Part shown: in pieces, positions 21,356 through 33,300 of the stretch | Layout of the letters: every line of letters starts with the position of its first letter | Numbering within the stretch: the first letter of the stretch is position 1 | Position numbers and translations under genes: made by a program | The notes under the pieces: generated by a model | Database searches by the model: none | Told to the model about the DNA's origin: nothing | What the model saw: only the letters and a program-made list of their open reading frames with translations | Source of the DNA: Apostichopus japonicus | Lineage: Eukaryota > Echinodermata > Holothuroidea > Aspidochirotida > Stichopodidae | Reading direction: 5' to 3' | DNA length: 64,000 nt | Assembly: GCF_037975245.1 (NCBI RefSeq) | Contig: NC_092568.1 | Location: 8,505,001-8,569,000 of the forward strand

Positions 21356-24300
21356 GTGTTTATTTAGTTATGCAGTGAAATGAAGTAAAAAATTGAATAG
21401 TTTAGTTTATCCTTTCCTTTAATTGTTATTAGTTATGGCCATATGCCACTCTACACTACAGTAAGCCTAGGGCCTACAGTAGACCTAACTTAGCCCTAAC
21501 AGTAACACTAAAACTAAGTAACAGTTGTAATCTTGAGTTAGGCCCTAGGCCCTAAGTTGAGTAACATTTCTGTAACTAGCTGCGACCTGGTGTAAGACTT
21601 ACTAAAATATAACTTATGGAACTTCAGCCTCAATGGGATATTTAGTGCAATAATTCTCTGTAGGCTCATTTATGTCAGTATATACCTGTAGTTAATGCTT
21701 CATAATTGACACACCTTCGTAATTAATGCACCTTCAGTTATCACTAGCAACAATACAGCAGGCAACCTAACCTTGTTGCAGCAAAGCAGTGTTACATATT
21801 TCATGAGTTTGAATCCCTTTGAGGTATGTGCTGATCAAATTGTGTTTTTCTTTTGGCTTCCGGCCAACACCCTCCCTCTCCCCCCCCCCCCCCCAGCTGC
21901 ATGTGTTTTTGATATTTTGGTATTTGGAATTGGAAATCTTACTCCCTAAAAATAACCAAAATTACCTCAATATATTACCATTACTCTCTGGGACCTGACC
22001 TTTCTGAGCTTAGAGGCTCAGAGCATAGAAAACAACATCCAGAGTCAAAAGTACAGTTAGCTTTCGACGAAAGTGTCAATTTCGGGTATGAAAGAACTTG
22101 ACACGGCAGACACTTTGTGGTCAAGTTCTGCTCAATTGTATGTTGTTAGGCACAGAACAATAAATAATTTGAAAATTATTGGATTTCTGAAGGACTACAC
22201 ATACAAAAAACGCATACAGTTGAGTGCTTTGGATTTTTCCTTCATAGACATCGTTGATCAAATCCTAAAAGACATTGAAGACTCCCCCCAAACCGTGTGC
22301 CGCCCTGTGAAAAAGTTAACTTTCCGTTGCTTGCAAGTGAAGGTTTTTTCTTGTCGCTACAAAATGCAGACAGTAATGAAACGTGATACCTTGTTATCTT
22401 TTATCTAGACCTGAGATGGCCATCGCTGCTATGTACACTGTGTTATGGGTATTGAGCGTAGCTGCATGTAGTGACTGTACACTAGTGTCTAATTACCGAT
22501 GGTAGCAAGCTGTGTGTGTATTTACTGGGTTCCATGGTGGTGTCTAACACTTCTGTTACACCTCATTTGAAACTAGATCAGATTACTGGCATGAGATGTT
22601 TCTTTGTGCGCGAGTCTTCACACCCTTTAAGTGCGCCAATTATGAGCCCACCATGGTTACAATAGTTTGTTCACCTTGGCTTGATCACAGAACAGTTATC
22701 AACTATGCTCATATGCACTCACCATGCGGGGGAGGCTCTTACCCCATCATCAATTAAATTAGGATGGTGCTCTTGCTTGTTTATCCAACTGTTTGTAAAA
22801 TGAACATTGCTCTGATGCTTACTTTGAGGTTTTCCAATAAATGTTGGATGTTGATATGCCCTCCCAATCCTCCTATACCCAATCCCCCCGTAATTTCAGA
22901 TAAAGAAAATGTGAAATTAGGAATACAAAGTAGTTACGCAACCCTGCAGTGAAAGAACAACTGGGGCTAAATCCCACCGCAAAAATTTACAAACCATGGA
23001 AGATGCCGTTCAAACGGTGTGATCAACCTGCATTTATAAGAACATTATTTGTAATATGTGAATAATTTATTTGTCAAGGAAATCTTTCTCCTTGTAATGA
23101 AAAGCAGTTGGAACCATCAATGTAAATGTACAGTACTGTACATGTGTTTAGTTTTCTCATTTGGTTCATACTTCTTCAAATTGCTCATTCCTCATTTCAT
23201 CGGGGATAATCCTAAGCAAGGATGGTTGTGGTGAACAATAGATGATGCAGGAAGTGTAACCTTTATCCAAATGAGGCACTTCTTTCCAACGTTAAGATCT
23301 TTCACATAGAATGAGCAAATGACAGCAACAAGTAGCGGATGATAGCTCTTGTGGCAAATTGCCAGCCATTGTTTACTGGCAAAACATATTCCCTTACAAC
23401 CGACATAAGGGTTAAGTATGCTCACAAGTCACAGGTCTTCAGTGAGATACAGTACTCTGTAAGTTGTCAGAAGTCTAAGTTGTCCAAACAAATCAATAAT
23501 ACATAGACTAGACAGTCCTATTAAATCTCTTTGATAATTGGTATAGTAGTGATCATTGATTTCAAGTCTAGTGATGATGATGCATATATATGCCAGCTGT
23601 TACTAAGGGATTGTTATATGATTATTTGGTCTCTAAAAACATTTTGCAAATTTCCAGTTTGACAAGGAAGCAGCAGAGATAGATCAACGTGAAGAAGAAG
23701 ATAAAAAGATGGCAGGAGCCTTAGCAGCTGGTCATGAAATATCCTCCTCGGAAGATGAAGATGACGCAAAGCAACCAGAAACCGTCTCCCCAAAAAATGT
23801 GGTGAAAGAGTCACCACCATCTGCATCATATACTCGTACACCTGCGAAGCAACAGGGCTCAAAGAGGACCAGCGACAACGAACACAAGAAAGAAATAGGA
23901 AAACCCATGTGTGCTTATGGAACGTACTGTATTCGCAAAAACCCTCAGCATTTCAGGGAATATCATCATCGCAGCAAAGGTAATTTTAATTTGTAATGCC
24001 ACTTATTGTTTTAGTTTTAAAAGTTAAGATCCCCAGTCAGTTTGACCAACAAGGCTACAAAGCCCTGAGAGGTGAAAACTGGTCGGAATACTTGATCAGT
24101 CTATGTTCAGCGAATAATTTGTCCATTATCACATTGCCAAATGCTAATCCAAATGGTGAAGTTGATATACAAGTCCAAAGCTGTATAGCAGGTTTTGTAC
24201 AGGAACCATATTATTTTATAAGGGACAAAGTTCATAGCCGTCAAAAATGCTTCACAAAATTTGGAAAACTAAAATATTCATGATTATCCTGAATATATTA

Positions 24301-27300
24301 ATAATTCAAAGTACTGCTCTGTTTCAAACTGGAATGGTGGAATCACAATCGGTCAGAAACAGAAAATGTAAATAATATTTTACATCAACAGTTTCCCCAA
24401 AATGCCAATGAAAATTTCATCAAATAGTAATGGGATTGATTGATAATTACAGTACAATAATGAAGAGAAGTAGATGTAAATTTCCATCAGTAAACACCTG
24501 AACTCCTGAAAAATGATTTCATAGGGGATATTCATGCATGGCATTTAACCCAATAACTTAAAAGCATCGTAATCCATCATACCAAGTTTACAAATACTAA
24601 AGTGCTTTGCAGTTGGAAACTTATCTACTGTGGCTTGAACCTGTCATTCCAATACAATGGTTTGCATGGATCCATTTTCAGTATACAGGTGCACAACATT
24701 TGTGAACCTAGCCTGTGTGAACATACATACACTGACTTGTTATAGTTTAGTGTCGTTTCACCTACAAAGTAGCTACCAGTTGATTTAATAAAATACCTTC
24801 TCAAAGCTGAGCTGACTTTTATGTCTCAAAACACGCAACCATCACTTATTCCTTTATACTGTATGATTATTTAGCAATTAGAACAAAACTCATGCTCCCT
24901 TATCCTATCTACTGCATGGTATTAAAATATCATGTGTAGAAAATTGTGATGGTGCCCAGTCACTTAAGGTTATGTTGGGCATTTTTTACCAGCCAATATA
25001 AGCTTCATCATGAGGTTTGATTCAACTTAGAAAGGAAGTAGATCTAGTTTAAAGGCCAAGTATTGAGAGGCCTTATTATTTAATGTTTTGGATATGTTTC
25101 ACTAGTAAAAACGTATGGAAATTGTTACCTTGTAGCTACTATAGTCTGAATTGGTGCACATACTGATTTTTAATGTCTGCTTGATATACATTGCAATCAA
25201 TTGCTATACAATCTTAAATAATGGTGGCTTTTCATCTCTTAACTTCTTTTGTAAGATGATGATTTAATAAATTTATCTTCTCATTAAAGATTACTCAGAG
25301 TCATCAGATCAACCACCCACCAAGAAGAGGAAGATTTTTTCTGACAGATACGATACATTCCAAGAAGTGCTCCAAGATGCAGATCCGTTCAATTTCATGC
25401 TAACGAAAGTGAGAGGAATTCCAGATAAATTCAATAACAAACTGGCAGTGAACATCAAAGGTACTGTTCTGTTCCTGGTTGTATTGTCTTTTATGCTTTC
25501 CCTTCTTAATTCACCCTATCTCCACCCTATCATCACAACCCTTGATCATATGACCTCCCAGTATGTGAGCACTGTGTGTTCGCATGTCAAGTGGTAGCAA
25601 TGGTAGTTGTGTACGTAAAAGTTGACATTGGTTACAATTTTAAGAATGGAATTAAAGCAACTGAGATAAAGCCTGACATTGATATGTGGTGTTCATTTAT
25701 TTATGAGATTGTTTACCTTGGAATCGTTTTAGACATTTTGAATGATGCGATATGTTTATTATTTTGGTTTTGCTATCGATTGCACAAAATATAGAAATTA
25801 GATTTGGTACTGCAAGTTATTCTAATACTTCTGCTTAAATCTACTGTAGTGATCTTACTTCCTCTGCACTTACCAAACTTTATAAAGTTACGCCATACTT
25901 TCAAATTCAAATCTTTGCAAATATTTTATAGGAATTAGTGTCTTCTGTTGAGGCAGACATTTCACAACACAATTTGAGATGTTTTGTTGCTTAAATTTTA
26001 TGTAACCCAGAATTCTAAAAAAAAGTAAAGTGCCACTCCATGCTTTTTTAAATTTTGTCTGAATGAATTTGAATATCTAGGGAGTTATGTTGTACAAGTA
26101 CTTATGTGAAAATTATAAGAAATCATGTAGGCACATTTATAATTAATTACCTTTTTGTTGAAATGTCTATATTAAGCCCAAGATGATTCCACTATTATTT
26201 AAATGTTAGAAAATCTTTGAACAGATATATGTAGGAATACTAGATGTAACATCTACTCTTAGCCATTCATGATATATTTTTGATCTCAATTTCAGATATC
26301 TTAGCTGTCAGCATGGGAAATCTTGTTGAATCAGCTCAGTTTAATTACATGCATGATATTCCATGGTTAATGCAACAGTACCCTCTGGAGCATAGGTAAC
26401 TTGTAACCTCTTTCTCATCTTTATCTGGTATTTTACAATTGTTCTAAGCTTGTCAAAAGAATGAGCAACAAGCAAACAATAATCAGATCTTGCTTAATTC
26501 ACCTAATGCGTAAAACTTTATTTTTGACTGCATTCATAACTGAGCCTAGAAATGTGACCAAGTGCAAAGTGTCCACATCTTGAGGAACTTTTTCGTATAA
26601 TACAAGTTTAACATTTTGTCCTTAAAAGGAAAGAAGTTTTAATTAATTATGCTAGACATAATCAACTGATCATGCAAATTAGACCCATGAAGTCAAGTGC
26701 TGTGGATGTTGCATTAATTTGTTCTCCATAAACGATTCAAAATTAGATCAATGCATCTTTTTTTTTCCATTTTGATTTAAGGGGTTTTATGTGATTTAAC
26801 AACATAGCACCTGATGTTGTTTGGTTTTGTGTATTCGTATAGTGCTGAATTATTGTTTCAAAACACCTCAAAGCCTTTATGTCTATGTGGAGTAGTATCC
26901 CCCTCTCCTTTTAGAGAGTTTGATAAAAATGAATAGTGCTTCATTTCTTTGATTGTTTCTCACATGATGCATTTCATATTTACAACAAATTGCAAGAAAT
27001 ATATACGGCTTATTCTTTAACCTTAGATGCCTTAAACATATTCGAGCTATCAAATTTTGTTTCCTTGTTTGAAGCGTCTGTGAAGAAAACTGACTATTGT
27101 TCAACATTTCCTTCAATGTTTATAGAGAAAGTAGAACCCATTTACAAAGCATTGTTTATGATCTTATCTCAATTACATTGCGTAAACAATTAAGGCTATT
27201 TATCTTCCTTAATAATTATTGTTAACAATATAAAATTCCTGCTGTTTCCTCCAAGGTCTTCCAAAGTAAACATTCAATCCTTGGCTAACATAGTATTTCA

Positions 27301-30300
27301 AAGCTTTATAAGAATAATTAATGTATTTTGATAAATGTACCGTTACCAAACTTTGCAGATATTATTTGTGATTGGCCTAATTTGAAAGAAAACAAAAACA
27401 GAAATGTTGCTGGTGGTTTCTTGAATGACTTTGAATGTCTTTAACGGTCATCTGAACAGCAAAGTCGATTGTCCAATGTAAAGTACTGTGTAATGGTTCT
27501 ATAAATTATAGTAGAAAATTATTTGACTTTTGGATAACCTCAAGGATAATTGAATAAGATCAATATTGAGAAGATATTTTTAGTTATGGGACCATCTTGG
27601 ACAACCCTAAAAGATTAGCCTAGGTACATCACATCTATTCTGCATAATGAAAATGAGTCATGTCGTCTCCATTTCTATGGGTTTTATATATATCATACTT
27701 GAAGCACAAAGTGCATGTTGTTGAAGAATGTACAGGTTATTTTTTTTGGTGTAAATGAAAATTCTCTAAATATATATATTGAGATATTAAATAATGGTAT
27801 TACCTAAAGATTGAAGTATTTGTAATTACCATGATTAAACTTGAAACTTAAAACAAAGACTTTATTTCAAAACCTCCCCTCCCCTCTACCCAACCCCCAC
27901 CCAACCCTTTCACTCCTTTTCCTTGTACTACAGTAATTTTATTATTAAAGTTCAAATGTGATAGCAACATTGGCCTGTTACAGTAGAAAAATGTAGTTTC
28001 ATGAATGATTCTTAGTAGAATACTATTGAAACTTTACAGAACCAATTTCTGTTATAATATAACATATAAAATAATATCTGCAAATTTTTTGTTATAGCAA
28101 ATATGACAAATAAGATTGACCAGAGCTCAATAAATCGTTTCTTTTTCATTCACAGTATTTTGTCCACATAACCGTTTGTATAATTTTTATTAGCATTCAC
28201 ATCTTTCAGCATGGCTGCAGTACACTCTCACATACTCCTGGAAATTACTTGAAACTGGGTATTCGATTCTCTATGAACTGGTCAGTGGATTAGACCAACA
28301 CCTCCCCTTCCCCTCACCTCCCCTCCCCCACCCTTACTTCCTGGCTATCATTCTAGAAACATCTTAATCAAGAATTGCTTTACATATGTGCATAATAATC
28401 ACAACTAGTCATGTTCAAAGGGTTTCCTTTCTTGAAGGTCCAAACCTCTATTGATTGGATTAGTCCCACCCCCCTCCCCTCCCCCACCTTTCCTTCCTTG
28501 ATATCCTTCTAGAAACATCTTAATCCAGAATTGCTATACATATGTGCATAATAATCAGTCATGTTCAAACGGTTTCCTTTCTTGAAGGTCCAAACCTCTA
28601 TTGATTGTACATGGAGAGGACAGACAAGGCAAGATCAGTCTTCATGAGGCTGCACACAACTTTCCTAATGTCACACTCTGTCAAGCAAAATTGGACATGT
28701 TATACGGAACTCATCATAGGTAAGTTGCATCACTCCAAATTTGAAACTGTCATAAATGAAAAAATTTCTGACATTTCACAACAGCCATGTCATCAGGATT
28801 TGTCTGGTCACTTGAGTGGAATAAATCTCTGATCAGATTCAACCAAACCTTTCATTAGGATTGCCTATTAAAGGGAAAGCTTCTTTAATAATATTACAAA
28901 ATGCTCTAGCTCTCTCAGTTTTTTATATATCAATAAACTTGCAATGCACAACATAGGATTTCATGCATTGGTTGTGAGGCATGTGAACCCCAAAATATTC
29001 TACTAAGTTTGCAGTTCAAAATGTCATGTGCATTGTCTGAATTAAATTTTGAGTGCTTATTCTAATTTACATATTGTTTTTGGTTGTTTTCTTGATCAAA
29101 ACAAAAGCACTGGTTTCTACCCTTTCAAGGATGACTTGAGACACAAAATTAATTTTGATATGTTGCAGACCCTTCAACATCACTGATAGCAGTCTAGGTT
29201 TTACTTCTAAAACACATTTAATCGTTGAGAAATTACCCTTTAAACATCTGAGGCTCATCAATGAAAGTGGCTGAACCGCTTAGTCTAACACACAGACCAT
29301 AAAGTTAGTTCCCCAGATATAACACAAAAATCAATAGGAAAAGATCTTTGCCGTGACCTCAAATGACCTGTTTGCAGTGTATTCCAAACTGGTCAAAGGA
29401 CAAATGGAGTTGAATGTCATCCAAGGTTGCTCTGTTGTTTGAAAGTGAAAATAATGTGTTTTTCATTGAGTTACAGTTTAGATTTTGAGTATTAAATTCT
29501 ATAAAACAATGGATTAATATGTAGGCCTGCATCGAGGAGCCAACACAGTCATCAGTTTAGCCTTAAAGGCATTGAAGACTCGCTCACAAAGAAATGTCTC
29601 ATGCCGGTACTTTGACCTAGTTTCGAATGAGGTGTAACAGAAGTGTTAGACACCACCATCGATCCCAGAAAATACACATACAGCTTGCTACAGTCGGTAA
29701 TTAGACACTAGTGCACAGTCAATAAATGCTGCTATGGTCAATACCCACAACACAGTGTACATAGCAGCGATGGACATCTCAGGTATAATAAGATAACATA
29801 TAAAAGATAACAAGGTATCACGTTTCATTACTGTCTGTATTTTGTAGCGACACGAAAAAAACTTCACTTGCAAGCAACGGAAAGTTAACTTTTTCAGAGG
29901 GCGACACGCCGTTTGGGCGAGTCTTCAATGCCTTTAAAAGGAGCATTCCAGAAAATTTGCATATTTTAAAGGTGAATTTCTTGAATACTGATGGAACTAT
30001 AAAAAAATCATCAGCTCTAAATTTTTTTGGGGGCTTGGGCTATAACTTGTCTAGACAAAAATTCTGCACTCAACCTTTAAGTACTTTAAATACCAATGGT
30101 AAGTCATTGTTAGAAATTATATGATGGCAGCACACAAGTACTCACCTATGAATGTCGGCATGAAAATCCCTTTGATAGCAAGGACAGCTGAAGTTGTTTG
30201 TTAGTTACTCTGTGTCTGTCTTGCGTTTGCTGTAGAAGGTGTCTTTCTCAAATGCTAAACAAAATGTACAAGTATTGTTTGCAGTAATATTTGTATTGAA

Positions 30301-33300
30301 GTTTAACAGATTCCTCAATATGGCTATACTTGACTTGGCATATTATCGGTGCCTGGTTTTCGAAACTAATATGTAGCACCTGCGCAAATCACGTTTAGCT
30401 CTGTTTCCCAGGAGTCCCTGCATTAGTTACAGTATATTATTATTTTATGCCCTGAATGTGCAAGATCTTGCACTCTCTGATATTTAAAACCACATCCAGA
30501 TAATAAGAACAGGAAAAGGACTCTGCAAGGAGCCTTTCTAAAAAAAGTCTATTTTGAATTTTTATTTATTTAAAAATTGATGAATCTGCCATTCATTCAA
30601 GTCAGTTTGAACCATGGACATCCATAGGGGATGTTGTAATTTATGCCTTTTGCATCCTGTAAGTAAATACTAAGCCTTGCAAAGCCTGTATTGAATCGCC
30701 GGTTTATAGGCTACACAACTGGTGCTTTACAAATTTGAGAATTAGAGTTTGCAAGAAATAATTGCCGGGTAAACTTGGTATTAGATAACTGCAGTCTATA
30801 GTACACCGCTATGGTTTCTTGCTTGTTTATAATACAACTTTTCCTTTCTTACTTTCTGGATGTTTCTATAGACATTTATACAGATTTATGGTCGTAATAA
30901 ACGTCCGATGTTGTAGTCATCTAAATGACACCAGACATGTCGGATGTACAAAATAAAAACTTTATTGTTCAGTGTTCCAATTGATTTGTCTAGTTAAGTT
31001 GTGTCCTCTGCTTTTCATTTTAGTCTGACTCTGAAGAATTAAAAGATTAAGATTGAAAAGATTGAAACATCAAATTTATATTTGAAACATACACAGGCTT
31101 ATTGCTGTAAACCAGCAGTTTTGTTATCAAATAATCTCTGTATGTAGTATGAATGCTTGCCACTAAACACAAAATTTCATTTGCTTAATTATGGAAAAAT
31201 AAGGCCTTTGCATTCCAATACTGTTTTTTTTTTGCTCTTCCTTTTTCATTTACCCTGAGATTCAAAACCTGTAGGTCTCATTTTAAGGTCAGAATTTGCA
31301 GTGTTTGCTGTTGCAGGAACCTGTTGCAAAGAATGTCCCAATTTGTTATTTCTAATTGTTATGGCATCATGCTCATAATTATTGGTCAAAGGGGGGTAAG
31401 ACAAATCCAATGTGGTCTAGAGTGAGGTGAATTTTTTGGGAAGGACTGAGCATGTGGAAGGGCAAGGAACCACACCATTTAGCAAGTTTCTGGTTTCATA
31501 AGTTTGTGAATTGTTTTTCTAGTTAAGTTTCACTCCTTGTATTTACAGTAAGATGATGTTGCTAATCTACACGAATGGGCTACGAGTTGTAATACATACA
31601 GCAAATCTTGTTGAACAAGACTGGGACCAGAAAACACAGGGGTAAGCAAAGAGATAAAACTTAGTTGTAGTGAAGCCGACTTTGATGCTTACTGATTTAA
31701 TCAGCTGACCATGCAGTTATGCTTCGTAAACAAAATTTTATAAATATTTCAGCTCTCTTCAGTCTATTCACTCATGTATCTATTGGAATGTTTTCATTAA
31801 TTTTAATTAGTATACTAAAAACAGGCGCGTATCCAGGATTTTCAAACCCGGGGGGCGCGAATTACTATCTAAGCGGAGCGCCACCATCGGTTGGCGCGCA
31901 GCGTACAAGAAAATTTCTTATTTTGATACCCCCCCAGATCACCGGAAACGGCACTTCTCGGGCTTGAAATGACCAACCAGATGTACACTTTTTGCCTGAG
32001 AACCAAGTATTTCCTAATAGTTTTTTTTCCATCCATAACCTTTTTGAAGATTGTCAACCCTGCACACATCATGTTCGACCTGATCGCATCTCCTGTGGGT
32101 CTTTGCTTTTGTAGGTGATTCTACGTCGCGGCCCACAATACTCGTCAGCCCCACTTTTCAAGGTTTTAAGCCCCATATTTGTTCAGAATTTGAAAATTCA
32201 CATTTCTCGTGAATAAACTCACTTCAAAACGTACCCATAATGTTGTACAAAATTTCATCTATGGACAACCAATATAGAAAAACTTCCTTCAACCCTAACA
32301 GACCGGTCAAAATTGCACGAGTAGAGGGAAGTGTGATGCAGAATGTTGGTCAGAAATTTTCGAAACTTCAGACACAGTTAATTTATTGGTGTACAAATAT
32401 TAAAACCTCTTATAATGGCTATTATAAAACTTGGTTGAAGGAAATGAGAAAATAGCAGATATTACCGAAACCGAACACTACACACATAGGCGTAGGAGGC
32501 GCGGCGGCAGTGGCGGAGCTAGGGGTATTGGTCAGGAGGGGCGAGAATGGTCTGTAGGGGCGCTTTCGACACTATCTAAGCGGAGCGCCACCACTGGTTG
32601 GCGGGTAGCATACAGAAAATTTTTTGAGTAAAGATACTCCCTAGATCGCCGGAAATGACCCTTTCCGGGCCTGGCTAATTTGCAGATAAACGAAGAATAA
32701 GGTGTCATCGCCAAATTACACCAACAAAATGTGACAAATGTCAATAAGTAGATGAGAGCGCAATAAAAAAGTCAATAATCTAGAATAAGTAAAAAGTGGT
32801 AAAGAGCTGAAAAAGGCGCCAGCAGTCCATTTGAGTCCATCAGGGGGGCATCTGCCCCCATGACCGTATGGACGCTCCGCCACTGCGCGGCGGGGGTGCA
32901 GCCCCTAATTCACCATTACTAATGTAAAAAAGAGTTTTGACATAATTGGACCTCCATGCTTTTTTTACATCTACATGAGACATGTCGTTGTTTACATTAG
33001 CATCCCGCGGTATACTGCGCAATTTTAACGGAACGTACGGTACACGATGGCATGCGATGTAATAACCGATGCTTGCTTATAAGATATTGACATTAACACG
33101 TTGAGTGCGCGCGAAAATTTTTGGTTATTTCTTCAGGCAAGTTGGACAGTTTTGAGGCTTTTCATCCTGGAACGCCATTTTCATGCTCACTGATATGATG
33201 TGATATCTGCTGTTTGCGTTACAAATTCAAACAGGCGCGTAGCGAGGAATTTGTCAAGGGAGGGGCGAAGCCTGTAGGCAAATTATCTAAGCGTAGCGCC

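Noticed and set aside
22073..22408. 111-codon plus-strand frame
   Set aside because: Mostly the terminal part of the TTAA MITE at 22270; no protein similarity seen.
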